A stretch of DNA of 64,000 bases, taken from NCBI GenBank assembly GCA_016703335.1, contig JADJCG010000009.1:1-64000 (forward strand). Reading direction: 5' to 3'. Shown in pieces: positions 50,739-60,553 of this stretch (position 1 is its first letter; each line of letters starts with the position of its first letter). The position numbers and the translations under genes are program-made. This stretch comes from Caulobacteraceae bacterium. Lineage in GTDB: Bacteria; Pseudomonadota; Alphaproteobacteria; Caulobacterales; Aquidulcibacteraceae. A model generated the notes under the pieces. That model was not told the DNA's origin. It saw only the letters and a program-made list of their open reading frames with translations, and did no database searches.

Positions 50739-51017
50739 TTGAGATAGAAGCAGAGCAAGGGCCAGGCCCACGGCGACGCCGAGCTGAAAGCGAAAGCGAG
50801 CCCAGACCACAATCATCAGCGCCGTCCGCCGACAAGGAGGAAGGGTAAGAAGCGGTCATAACACGGCTTATCCGCCGAAAGTCCTATCGACCGGTTTCGA
50901 GCACTCCAGATCGTCGCTTCGACTCTAAAGCTCATTCATGTTTACACGTCTGCAGGACTCTAGGTCGTGTAATATCTTGAGGATCGAGACACCGCGACGC
51001 GATGCTCAGCGGTGAAC

Positions 51018-51200
51018 ATGGAGGCAAGTGTGGGCCACGAATTAACTCCTGACGAAAAGAACCAGTGCGCCGAGTACGTCCGCGAAGCTGAGCAGGCAGA
51101 GCACCCTGGCGCGACAATCAGCGTCTTGGTTGGCGATGAGATTGGGGATGATGGCAAGGTGCAGGTCCGCGTCGTTCGCACGACCTTTAGTGACCTGTGA
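51018..51200 (+). CDS. 60-residue acidic protein
   Basis: MEASVGHELTPDEKNQCAEY, GATISVLVGDEIGDDGKVQV and RTTFSDL; a GTG six bases earlier is an alternative start. Acidic, no membrane helix, no family recognised. Located between the zinc-ribbon gene and the tandem peptides. Confidence 0.4.
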   Translation: MEASVGHELTPDEKNQCAEYVREAEQAEHPGATISVLVGDEIGDDGKVQVRVVRTTFSDL

Positions 51201-51285
51201 CGCCCGTCACAGCGACAAGGCTAACCCTTAGCTACCTTCTCTCATCGGAACGGGGCAACGGCCCCACCCAAGAGGAGCAAGAGCA

Positions 51286-51378
51286 ATGACCAAGTTTTAT
51301 TCCCTGATGCTGGCTTTGATGCTGATGGCGCCTGTCGCCTTCGCGACGATGAACCAGGTTGCTCAGATGGCTGCCTAA
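51286..51378 (+). CDS. 30-residue exported peptide, copy 1
   Basis: A complete miniature gene: ribosome site GAGGAG at 51272-51277, then MTKFYSLMLALMLMAPVAFA, a signal peptide cut near FA-T, and a mature end TMNQVAQMAA before the stop. A second similar gene follows 48 bases later. No longer frame covers it. It may encode a secreted or membrane-inserted small peptide. Confidence 0.55.
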   Translation: MTKFYSLMLALMLMAPVAFATMNQVAQMAA

Positions 51379-51426
51379 GCAACCTCCCCAGCCGAACCCA
51401 ATCAACTCAGAAAAGCACCAAACCAA

Positions 51427-51517
51427 ATGACCAAGTTTTTCGCCCTCATCGCTGCCTGCGCCGTGTTTGCTCCGGTCGCCCTCAGCGTGATGACCTGCCG
51501 CGCAGATCGCCGCTTAA
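51427..51517 (+). CDS. Exported peptide, copy 2 (frameshifted at its end)
   Basis: MTKFFALIAACAVFAPVALS is parallel to copy 1. The last nine residues align (MxPAAQIAA, against MNQVAQMAA) if two bases are restored after the codon for VM; the stop is then at 51515-51517. As written the frame runs on. About 30 residues, tandem duplicate of 51286. Confidence 0.5.
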
Positions 51518-51609
51518 GCTCCCAAAGCAGCACGATCATTGGCCCCAATAGCGCGGCCTGGAAATAGAACGGCGTCGAGGATTGCTCCCCCTCGGCGCCG
51601 TTCGCCGTT

Positions 51610-53031
51610 TTAGAGTCGCGCCGCCGCGACGTAAGCGAGCGCCGCCACCAGCGCCATCACCAGCGACATCCGATCGCTCACCGCATGCACGACAGGATCG
51701 TCCGGCATTTCGCCGCGTCCCGTCAGCAGCCACACGCGGCACAGCCAAAAGATCACCGCGCCGGGCAACAGCCAGAGCCACATCGGCGAATTGTAGGTGA
51801 ACATCGCCACATCGCTCTGCACGTAAAGCGCAAGCACCAAGCTCGCCGCGAACGCCGAGCCCACGCCCATCGCCTTCAGCACCGGCGCATCCCGATTTTG
51901 TAACCGCGACGGCTGTTTTCCGGAGCGCCTTCGATTCAGTGACGCGCTTCACCAGCGCCAAGCTCAAGAAGAAGAAGCCGCAAAACGCCAGCATCCACGA
52001 TGACGCCGGATGCGCGGACGCCTCCCCGCCCAACAACACGCGCAATCCGTAAAGCGTGGCCAGCACGAAGATGTCGACCACCACCAGCCGCTTCATCCAA
52101 ACCGTGTAGAGGCTCGATATGATCATATAGAGCAGCGTCAGCACCACGACGTGAGCCAGCCACCCAACCAGCAACGCCGCGACCGTAAGCCTGATCGCAA
52201 ACGCAATGCCGCGCGCCGGCGAGAGCGTGCCTGACGCGAACGGGCGGTTGCGCTTGCGCGGATGACGCCGGTCCGCCGGAATGTCGAACGCGTCGTTGAA
52301 GAGATAAACGCTCGACGCGGCGCAGCAGAGCGCGACGAACGCCAAGAACGCATCCTTCCAGCCTTCGAGATCAGCCCAGCCTTGCGCGGCGATCAGCGGG
52401 ATGAACACCAGAATGTTCTTCACCCACTGGCGCGGCCGCAGCGCCTTCTGTAGCGCCGCCTGCGCGTCGCGCTCATCCGGCAGCACACGCTCAACTGTCG
52501 TCAGCGCCGCCGCACGATGTTGCAACGTCGCGTCCGCATTGACGACGACAGCGCCCTTGGCCTTCGCCCAAACCTCGAGATCCGCCGTCTCGTTGCCGGC
52601 ATAAACAAAGCCGTCGGGATACGCGGCGCTGAGCGCCTCCGCCTTCCGCGCCGATTTCAAATTGATCACGCCATCCGAAGCAAACACCTCGTCGAACAAA
52701 CCAACATGCGCCGCGATCTCGTCCGCGACCTTACGATCCGTCGCCGTCGCCAACGCCAAACGCCGCCCGCGCGCCTTCTCCTCCCGGAGCCAGCTCAGCA
52801 AGCGTTGATCGTACGGGACCTCATCGGCCTTCGGCGCATAGTCCGCGAGCTTCGCCTTCGTGAAGGCACGGCCCTTGGTGAACCATCCCGCCAGCGCGAA
52901 CGCGCCCAACGGATTGCTCCCCAGATAGGAGAGGATCGATTCGAAAACGTGTCGCCATGGATCAGCGTGCCGTCGAGATCGACGGCCAGCGGCAAATCCG
53001 CTGTACCTGGTTCCGTAGCTTCTGATGACAT
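51610..53031 (-). CDS. HAD phosphatase - UbiA prenyltransferase fusion (frameshifted)
   Basis: Starts MSSEATEPGTADLPLAVDLD at 53031; LDLDGTL-type DxDGT motif (VDLDGTLIHGD) is the HAD nucleophile, with LALATATDRKVADEIAAHV and ASDGVINLKSARKAEALS later in the same domain. From about residue 200, LRPRQWVKNILVFIPLIAAQ then NDAFDIPADRRHPRKRNRP, the UbiA NDxxDxxxD motif, and TLYGLRVLLGGEAS follow, with about eight membrane helices. Frame changes near 52945 and 51905. About 474 residues. UbiA enzymes transfer polyprenyl groups, here perhaps to a phosphoribosyl acceptor (decaprenylphosphoryl-ribose type). Confidence 0.8.
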
Positions 53032-53126
53032 TATCGGCCCAAATCAACGCTACCAGCGCGCCGCTTCATACAATCGCGCGCTCACCTGGCGCGACGCCTA
53101 AGCGCACAAACTCTCGCCCGAAGCGA

Positions 53127-53765
53127 TCAATGCGGTATCGCCGCGACGCGCGCCTGGATCGCTTGCGCCCGTAGGGCCCAGTCCTCCGGCCGCGTTCGCA
53201 AGCCCGGACCGCGCAACAAAGCCGCAAGCCTCGCCGATTCCTCGGCATTGAGAGCCGCGCTCGGCTTATCGAAAATGATTTGCGAAGCCGCCTCGACGCC
53301 CTCCGCATCACGCCCAAAATACGCGTGCGCTAACCACAGTCGCAGCAACTGACGATCATTGTAGCGCTGCTCCAGCTGGCACGCGACGACGAGCCGCCTG
53401 ACCTGCCAACGGATAGAAGAGTCCTGACGTTCAGACGCCAAGTCCGTCGCGAGCTTTTGTGAGACCGTGATGCCCTGCGGCGGATTTTGGTCCGTGATAT
53501 CGAACCACATGAACGCAAACGTCCGGCACGGCGCACCATGCGTCAGCCACGTGTCGCGAAACTGATCCATCGCAATCGTGCGCTCGACGGTGGTCAGCCT
53601 ATTGCTCCGCGGCGTCCACAGCGCACCGCTTTGCTCGGCCCGCGCCAGCACCGACTGCCCATCCATCCAGAAGCGCACAGCGAAGGTCGCCGGCACGGCC
53701 AAGCCGATCAGCACGATGATGACCACGAAGATAAATACCGGCCCGCATGGGGCCAGATTATCCAC
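53127..53765 (-). CDS. Degenerate GT51 transglycosylase-like membrane protein
   Basis: One N-terminal membrane helix (VFIFVVIIVLIGLAVPATF) then TTVERTIAMDQFRDTWLTHG, ITVSQKLATDLASERQ, LEQRYNDRQLLRLWLAHAYF and SAALNAEESARLAALLRGPG. The order and spacing follow GT51 peptidoglycan transglycosylases, but the catalytic E-D-xxF becomes AMDQF and the GGSTITQQ becomes QGITVSQ. So catalytic activity is doubtful. GTG start chosen; the gene follows ubiH by ten bases. About 212 residues. Confidence 0.6.
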   Translation of the reverse strand: MDNLAPCGPVFIFVVIIVLIGLAVPATFAVRFWMDGQSVLARAEQSGALWTPRSNRLTTVERTIAMDQFRDTWLTHGAPCRTFAFMWFDITDQNPPQGITVSQKLATDLASERQDSSIRWQVRRLVVACQLEQRYNDRQLLRLWLAHAYFGRDAEGVEAASQIIFDKPSAALNAEESARLAALLRGPGLRTRPEDWALRAQAIQARVAAIPH

Positions 53766-53775
53766 CGCGCGCCGG

Positions 53776-55026
53776 TTACGCAGCCAGACTCTCGCCGCGC
53801 AACAGCTTCGGCAGGTCGCCCGCACCACCACCGGCGTATTTCATGAAGAAACGCCGCGCCGGACCAACGGCGTTGACCGCGGCCAAGCCCAACGTCCGCG
53901 CTGCGCGCAGCGGCTTGATGTCGTTGGAGAAGAGCTTGTCGAAGAACTCCATTCCTAACGCCATCGTCACATTGTCGAACCGCCGCCAGCGCTGATAGCG
54001 CTCGAGGATCGAGACATCGCCGGGATCTAGCCCAAGCGCCACGCCGTCAGCGATGCACTCCGCCAACGCCGCGCAATCTTTCAGGCCAAGATTTAAGCCC
54101 TGCCCGGCCAGCGGATGGATTCCGTGCGCGCTATCGCCGGCAAGGCACACGCGCTGATCAATCATCCGCTCCGCCATCTGCAGCGACAGCGGATAGCCAA
54201 AGCGCGGCCCCTCAAGCGAGAGCTCACCCAAGAACGTGCCGAAGCGCTTCGTCAGCTCCGCCAAGAAATCAGCTTCGTTCATCTTCAGCAGCGCGTCCGC
54301 CGCCGCGCGCGGCTCGGCCCACACGATGTTCGAACGATTGCCCTTCAGCGGTAAGATCGCAAACGGCCCGTTCGGCAAGAAAAATTCATGCGCCACCGCA
54401 TCGTGCGGCTTCTCGTGCAGGATCGTCGCGACAATCGCCGTCACCGGATAATCCCAGCCGATCGTGCGAATGCCGACAGCGCCGCGTACAAACGAACGCC
54501 GCCCATCAGTGCCGACCAAAAGCGGCGCACGCAGCTTCTGCCCATCCGCGAGCGTCACCGTCGCGCCCGCCGGATCGCGCTCGATCGCGTTCACCGACAT
54601 CGGCTGAATCATCTTGATGCTCGGCCGCGCCTTCACGCCGCTATCGAGCGCCATGCGCACGTGCCGCGCTTCAAGCATCAGCCCAAGCGGCTCATCCGTG
54701 TCGCGCATCTCAGCGCGATCAAAGTGCAAATGCAGTAGTGACGGCCCGCGCCCGAGCTTACCGTCCGTCACCATGATCTGCTCGATCGGCTGCGCGACGT
54801 TATCGAGCTGATCACCCAGCCCAAGCGCGCGCCACATCCGGTACGAGGCAAAGGCGATCGCAAAAGCGCGCCCATCAAACGTCGTGGCCAATGTGTCCGA
54901 CGGCTTCGACGCGTCGATCACCGCAACGGAAAGCCCCGCCTGATCCAGCGCCAAAGCCAGCGTCTGCCCCACTAGGCCGCCGCCGGAGAGGATCACGTCA
55001 GCGTCAAAACCGCGTCCATTGCTCAT
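53776..55026 (-). CDS. ubiH: UbiH/UbiF-type FAD monooxygenase
   Basis: 416 residues, intact, start at MSNGRGFDADVILSGGGLVG. GGGLVGQTLALAL is the FAD-binding GxGxxG region. GTDGRRSFVRGAVGI and CLAGDSAHGIHPLAGQGLNL (the GD motif and the P...GQG block) are diagnostic. Closest group is the ubiquinone hydroxylases UbiH/UbiF/VisC. It probably hydroxylates an intermediate of ubiquinone biosynthesis; the position cannot be set from sequence. Divergent from amt. Confidence 0.85.
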   Translation of the reverse strand: MSNGRGFDADVILSGGGLVGQTLALALDQAGLSVAVIDASKPSDTLATTFDGRAFAIAFASYRMWRALGLGDQLDNVAQPIEQIMVTDGKLGRGPSLLHLHFDRAEMRDTDEPLGLMLEARHVRMALDSGVKARPSIKMIQPMSVNAIERDPAGATVTLADGQKLRAPLLVGTDGRRSFVRGAVGIRTIGWDYPVTAIVATILHEKPHDAVAHEFFLPNGPFAILPLKGNRSNIVWAEPRAAADALLKMNEADFLAELTKRFGTFLGELSLEGPRFGYPLSLQMAERMIDQRVCLAGDSAHGIHPLAGQGLNLGLKDCAALAECIADGVALGLDPGDVSILERYQRWRRFDNVTMALGMEFFDKLFSNDIKPLRAARTLGLAAVNAVGPARRFFMKYAGGGAGDLPKLLRGESLAA

Positions 55027-55205
55027 GCCGAACGATACCCCTGGGGCAGGGCAAGCGTCGATGCGGCGCTGGCGCGCAAGCTTGAGGCACGGCGCCGCTT
55101 TTTTGAGCGGAGGCGCTGCAGTGCACAAAGACGCGGCCCCATTAACTTGCCGGATCGCGCGGCGCCTCGACCAATCCCCGCATTGAACTCTGAGGGAGCG
55201 GGGCA

Positions 55206-56717
55206 ATGACAAAATCAGGGCCTTTGGCGCTCGCTGCGCATCGCAGCGTTGGCGCTTGTAGGCGCAGTAGCGCTCGGCGCGATGGCGCGGAACTAGCATT
55301 CGCACAAGAAACAAGCGCTGCCGTTGAAACGGTCGTCGCTGACGAAGGCACAGGCGAAATCCTCGCCGTGGAAGAAGCTGCGCCCGAGGCGCCAGCGCTC
55401 ACCGTCGACAAAGGCGACACCGGCTGGATGCTTGTCTCCACCGTTCTCGTGTTGCTCATGATCATCCCCGGCCTCGCGCTTTTCTACGGCGGCCTGGTGC
55501 GCGCGAAGAACATGGTCTCGATTTTGAGCCAGGTGTTCGTCGTCACCGGCATCGGCATGGTGATGTGGTTGCTCGTCGGCTACTCGCTCGCCTTCACTGA
55601 TGGCGGCGGTCTCAATCGCTTCGTCGGCGGCTTAGACAAAGCCTTCCTGAATGGAGTCAACGTCAACACGCTGGTCGAAACCTTCTCCGTCGGAATCGCC
55701 ATTCCAGAGCTGATTTTCGTAGCTTTTCAGATGACGTTCGCCTGCATCACCGCAGCGCTCGTCCTCGGCGGCGTTGCTGAGCGCGTGAAGTTCAGCACCA
55801 TCGTGATCTTCTCCATCCTCTGGCCCGTCATCGTCTATTATCCGATGGCGCACATGGTTTGGTGGTGGGGCGGCCCGATCATGGCCTCCGATCCCGCCAA
55901 CGCCGACGCACTCGCTGCAGGCGCTGGTCTCATCTGGAATTTCGGCGCGCTCGATTTCGCCGGCGGTACTGTCGTGCACATCAACTCAGGCGTCGCCGCT
56001 CTTGTCGGTGCACTCTTGCTCGGCTCGCGCACCGGTTATCGCAAAGAACCGATGCCGCCGCACAATCTCACCTTCACAGTGATCGGCGCGGGTCTTCTCT
56101 GGGTCGGTTGGATTGGTTTCAACGCTGGTTCGAACCTCGAATCGAACGCCTATGCCGCGCTCGCGCTCATCAACACCTTCGTCGCCCCCGCAGGCGCAGC
56201 GCTCTCGTGGACGCTCACCGAGTGGCTTACGAAAGGCAAACCAAGCCTTCTCGGCCTGGCCTCAGGCGCTGTTGCGGGTCTCGTCGCCGTCACGCCGGCT
56301 GCCGGTTTTGCGGGCCCGGTGGGCGCGCTCATCCTCGGCCTCGTTGTTGGCCCGATCTGCTTGTTCGCCTGCTCAGCGCTGAAATCCTGGCTCAAATACG
56401 ATGACAGCCTCGATGTTTTCGGCATCCACGGCATTGGCGGCATCGTCGGCGCCATCGGCACCGGCATCGTCGTAAACCCCGATTTCGGCGGCGCTGGCAT
56501 CATCAATTACGTGACCGGCGCGGCGGAATATCCAGGCATCGTTGCGCAGGTGACCAAGCAAGCCTTGGGCGTCGCCGTAACACTTGCCTGGTCCGGCGTC
56601 GGCTCGCTCATCGTTTGGGTGATCGCACGCGGACTAACAGGCGGGCGCGTCAGCAAAGAAGTTGAAGCTGAGGGCGTCGATTACGCCGAACACGGCGAGG
56701 TCGCCTACCACAACTAA
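55206..56717 (+). CDS. amt: Ammonium transporter Amt
   Basis: About 503 residues. The mature part begins near DTGWMLVSTVLVLLMIIPGL and has eleven membrane helices; FAGGTVVHINSGVAALVGAL and IFGIHGIGG-type block (VFGIHGIGGIVGAIGTGIVV) carry the two pore histidines, and MTFACITAALVLGGVAERVK marks helix 4. The signal peptide region (55206-55310) reads correctly only if two compensating frame changes are applied, giving RIAALALVGAVALGAMA. No glnK gene lies upstream. A terminator follows. Confidence 0.9.
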   Translation: MTKSGPLALAAHRSVGACRRSSARRDGAELAFAQETSAAVETVVADEGTGEILAVEEAAPEAPALTVDKGDTGWMLVSTVLVLLMIIPGLALFYGGLVRAKNMVSILSQVFVVTGIGMVMWLLVGYSLAFTDGGGLNRFVGGLDKAFLNGVNVNTLVETFSVGIAIPELIFVAFQMTFACITAALVLGGVAERVKFSTIVIFSILWPVIVYYPMAHMVWWWGGPIMASDPANADALAAGAGLIWNFGALDFAGGTVVHINSGVAALVGALLLGSRTGYRKEPMPPHNLTFTVIGAGLLWVGWIGFNAGSNLESNAYAALALINTFVAPAGAALSWTLTEWLTKGKPSLLGLASGAVAGLVAVTPAAGFAGPVGALILGLVVGPICLFACSALKSWLKYDDSLDVFGIHGIGGIVGAIGTGIVVNPDFGGAGIINYVTGAAEYPGIVAQVTKQALGVAVTLAWSGVGSLIVWVIARGLTGGRVSKEVEAEGVDYAEHGEVAYHN

Positions 56718-56741
56718 CTCCAACGCATCTCCTCGACCTTC

Positions 56742-56777
56742 AGAGCGCGGATCATTTCGATCCGCGCTCTTTCTTTT
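56742..56777 (+). terminator. Rho-independent terminator after amt
   Basis: AGAGCGCGGATC (56742-56753) pairs perfectly with GATCCGCGCTCT (56759-56770) over a 5-base loop and is followed by TTCTTTT. It lies 25 bases past the amt stop. Confidence 0.9.
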
Positions 56778-56915
56778 ACCTTTATTAATCGGAACTTCCG
56801 CAACGCAGATGAATGCGCCGGTAACCCCGTTCGCATCCGAATCTTCATTGGTCGTTTACCGGGAGAGCCAACATTCCACCTTCAAATTCGGCGCCTTAGC
56901 GAGCGAACAAAGTTA

Positions 56916-59316
56916 ATGACCGACGACGCCTACACCGAACGGGGAAGAATCCCCGCCGCGACCACTTCCGCCGCCGCGCGCCTTGCCTTGAAGCGAGCTA
57001 CGCTCGCCATCGGCTGCGGCGTCATTGGCGCTTACGGCTTAGGCGCCGTGCTCACCTACTCGCCGGAAGATCCGAGTCTCAACACCGCTGCTGACGGCGT
57101 GCCGCACAATCTGTTTGGCGGCCCCGGCGCGATGCTCGCTGATCTTGCGGTCCAAGCACTCGGCGCAGCTGCGCCTTTGATGTTTGCTGCGATGTTTGCT
57201 GCTGGCGCATTGCGCGTCATGCGCCGCCAACTCGTCGCGCGCATCGACAAGCGCCGCATCGGCGCAGCTTCAGGCGGCATCGTTCTGCTCGCCGCCGCTG
57301 CAACCACGATCCCAACACCAGAAGGCTGGCCGCTCGCGACCGGCTTCGGCGGCATGCTGGGCGACTCCATCGCAAGCATCATCAGCGGCCTTGCGTCCAT
57401 GCCAGGCCTGCCGTTCCCACAAGTGCTGACCGGCATCGTCTGCGCTATCGCTGGGCTGCTGTTTGTCGGTTGGGCCTTCCAAATCCGCGCTGAGGACGTG
57501 CGCAACGCTGGTCAAGTCATGCGCCGCACCGTGCAGGGCAGCGCTAACGCTACACAACGCGCCATCGGCTACGTCTCGGAGAAGACGCGCCGTGAGCCCG
57601 AACCTGAGGAAACGTCCTACCGCCGCGCCGCGAACGCGGTCGCCGCTGCTGCGCGCGAAGACGAAGAAGCGCCGCGTCCGCGCGCCCCGCGTCCCGCACG
57701 CCCCGCACCGCAACAGCGCGAGCCTGCCGAAGCACGCCAACGCGCACCGGAGCAACAACGTCCAAAACCGCAAAAGCGCGAGCGTCAGCACGCGTCGATG
57801 GCGTTCGGCCGCGACTTCGAACTCCCGGATACCGAACTGCTCGGTGCCGAAGCAACGCATCACCCAAACCGACGCGCAAACCCTGCACAACATGAGCCGC
57901 CAGCTCGAAGGCGTGCTCGCCGACTTCGGCGTGCAAGGCGAAGTGCTCAGCGCCCGCCCCGGTCCTGTCGTCACCTTGTTCGAGTTCGAACCTGCAGCCG
58001 GCGTGAAATCCTCACGCGTCATCGGCCTTTCCGATGACATCGCCCGCTCGATGTCCGCCACCGCTTGCCGCGTCGCCGTCATTCCTGGCCGCAACGCCAT
58101 CGGTATCGAACTGCCGAACACCAAGCGCGAAACCGTTTTCCTGCGTTCGCTGCTCAACAGCTCGTCCTTCGCCGGCACGCAAGGCGATCTGCCGCTCGCG
58201 CTCGGCGAGACCATCGAAGGCGATCCCTTCGCCGCCGACCTCACCAAGATGCCCCACCTACTCATTGCCGGCACCACCGGCTCGGGCAAATCCGTCGGCA
58301 TCAACGCGATGATCTTGTCGCTGCTCTACAAGCACACGCCCGACGAGTGCCGCTTCATCATGATCGACCCGAAGATGCTGGAGCTCAGCGTCTACGAAGG
58401 CATTCCGCACTTGCTGCACCCGGTCGTGACCGAGCCCAAGAAGGCGGTCACGGCGCTGAAATGGGTCGTGCGCGAGATGGAAGATCGCTACCGCCGCATG
58501 GCCAAGCTCGGCGTGCGCAACATCACCGGCTACAACGAGCGCGTGGCTGACGCGATCGAGCGCGGCGAGCGTCTTGAGCGCACCGTGCACGCGGGCTTCG
58601 ATCCCTCAAGCGGCGAGCCGATCTACGAAACCCGCGAGCTGCCGCTCGAGCCGATGCCGTACATCGTCGTCGTCATCGACGAGATGGCGGATCTGATGAT
58701 CACCGCCGGCAAGGAAATCGAAGCCGCCGTGCAGCGTCTCGCGCAAATGGCGCGCGCCGCAGGCATCCACGTCATCATGGCGACGCAACGCCCGTCGGTC
58801 GACGTCATCACCGGCACGATCAAAGCCAACTTCCCGACCCGTATCTCCTACCAGGTCACCAGCAAGATCGACTCGCGCACCATCCTTGGTGAGCAAGGCG
58901 CCGAACAACTCCTCGGCCAGGGCGACTTGTTGTTCATGGCGGGCGGTGGCCGCATCCGCCGTCTGCACGGGCCGTTCGTTACCGACGCTGAAGTCGAGCG
59001 CGTCGTCGCCATGCTCAAAGAGCAAGGCGCGCCGCAATATCGCACCGACGTCACCGAAGAGCCGAACGCCGCCGGCGCCGACGACAATCCAGAATTGTTC
59101 GCCGAAGGCGATGGCGGCGACGAACTCTTCGAACGCGCCGTCGAGATCGTGCAACGCGACCGCAAAGCCAGCACGAGCTACCTGCAGCGCCGCCTACAAA
59201 TCGGCTACAACCGCGCCGCCACTTTGATTGAGAAGATGGAAAAGGCGGGGATTATCTCGGAAGCGAATGCGGCGGGTAAGCGCGACATCCTGGTGGACGT
59301 GATCGACGAAGATTGA
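56916..59316 (+). CDS. ftsK: DNA translocase FtsK (one frameshift)
   Basis: About 800 residues. MTDDAYTERGRIPAATT is followed by four membrane helices (to about residue 190), then a Pro/Gln/Arg linker (REPEPEETS and RPAPQQREPAEARQ). The frame changes near 57850-57880, between DTELLGAEA and QTLHNMSRQLEGVLADFGVQ. The motor has GTTGSGKSVGINAMIL (Walker A), PYIVVVIDEMADLMITAG (Walker B) and RISYQVTSKIDSRTILGEQG. The gamma domain ends TSYLQRRLQIGYNRAATLIE. FtsK is needed for septation and chromosome segregation, so the break is probably an assembly error. Confidence 0.95.
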
Positions 59317-59319
59317 TGC

Positions 59320-59666
59320 TCAACGCGCCCGGCGACGCGACGCCGACGCTGGTTTCGGCGTCGGCAGGATGTCTGCGTTGAGCAATGCTACTGCTACTTC
59401 TTGAAGCTCCGTTATCGTTTCGCGCGTAATTTTTGCGATACTGATCCCACGTCTTGAGAAGCTTTTTCAGGTCTGGTTGTCCCATCACGCCGACGTGCCG
59501 CTCGAGGGCCGCGACGCCCCCGTGTCCAAATCGCTGCGCCTCACCAAGAGGGAGTGTGACAACAGAAGCGCTCAGCGCCTTCCGGACGTTTTCCTCGACC
59601 TTCTTGCGGACAGCTGCCGAAGGCGACGCTCGTCGCAAGACTTCTCAGTAGGCCTAGGTCGTTCAT
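59320..59666 (-). CDS. Small partner protein of ParA-type ATPase, frameshifted
   Basis: MNDLGLLRSLATSVA, then after a frame change PSAAVRKKVEENVRKALSAS, then FGHGGVAALERHVGVMGQPD and, after another change near 59455, ISIAKITRETITELQEVAVA to the stop at 59320. About 115 residues. The ATG overlaps the stop of the ParA gene by four bases. Unrecognised; could be a DNA-binding or adaptor partner. Converges on ftsK. Confidence 0.5.
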
Positions 59667-60553
59667 GGTGTCAGAGCTCGACGGATTGCCTCCGCGGGTT
59701 CAAGAAGCTGAACCGACGCCTTGCGGCCATAAATCTGCGCAAACGTTTTTTGGAGTCGTCACCCATCCGCTCAACGAAACGCTTGTCCTCTCAGAACGCC
59801 CTATCAGGCGCCGCGGTGTCATTCATTGCGCTACGAGTTCCACCTTTCGCCGCGCGGAGAACAAGCCGAATTTGGTCGGCGATCTCGCCCTTGGAACTGA
59901 CCGAAGTATTCTTGATGCTCCTTGAGCTTCGCCCTGTAACGTGTCCGCCACAAAAAGGCCTTGCGCGTTCCGCCCCCGTGAGATGGCTGCTTACATGCGC
60001 GCTGCAGTCCCTCAAGACACAATTTTGACAGTCGATCGGGCACAGTCGGCGAAATGATCAGATCTGCCATGGCGAGCGCCGCAGAGGAGGTGTGTGTCTG
60101 TCCAGGCGGACAATCCACCAACACATATTCGTACTGCTGCTTTAGTGCGGTCAACAAAGCCGACATTGCACTCTTTGCGGAAGGAACGCCCTCGGTCGAA
60201 CCTAGTTCGTATTCTAGGTCCCAAAGCTCTTCACCGTTTGATACGAGCGACAAAGGAATGTCCGCTCTCCCGCGAATGCGATTGACCTGCTGCACCACGA
60301 AATCTTCGACGTTTATAGTTCTGCCGCTCGCAGTGGCACCAATTGCCGACGCCAGAGACTTCTTGGCCTGACTTCGAAGCAACGTTTGATCCGGACCAAT
60401 CAGCGCAATGCTGGCGCTCGCTTGTGGGTCCGCGTCCACCACAATGACGGAGGACTTGAATTCGGAAACGATCGTATCCGCCAGAGCGATCACAAGCGTT
60501 GTTTTTCCCACGCCCCCTTTCCGATTGACGGCGGCAATAACGCGTCCACTCAT
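59663..60553 (-). CDS. ParA/MinD-type ATPase, frameshifted near its end
   Basis: MSGRVIAAVNRKGGVGKTTL gives the deviant Walker A (KGGVGKTT). SVIVVDADPQASASIALIGP is motif A', YEYVLVDCPPGQTHTSSAAL is Walker B-like, and ADLIISPTVPDRLSK follows. C-terminal part requires frame changes near 59990-59900 and 59790 to reach TFAQIYGRKASVQLLEPAEA at 59663. About 295 residues. Overlaps by four bases with genes on both sides. Likely positions or partitions something, or supports the adjacent nuclease-like protein. Confidence 0.8.

Noticed and set aside
51536..51609. Extension of the UbiA frame past 51610
   Set aside because: The correct C-terminal membrane helices and stop are in another frame ending at 51610; the extension is a frameshift product.
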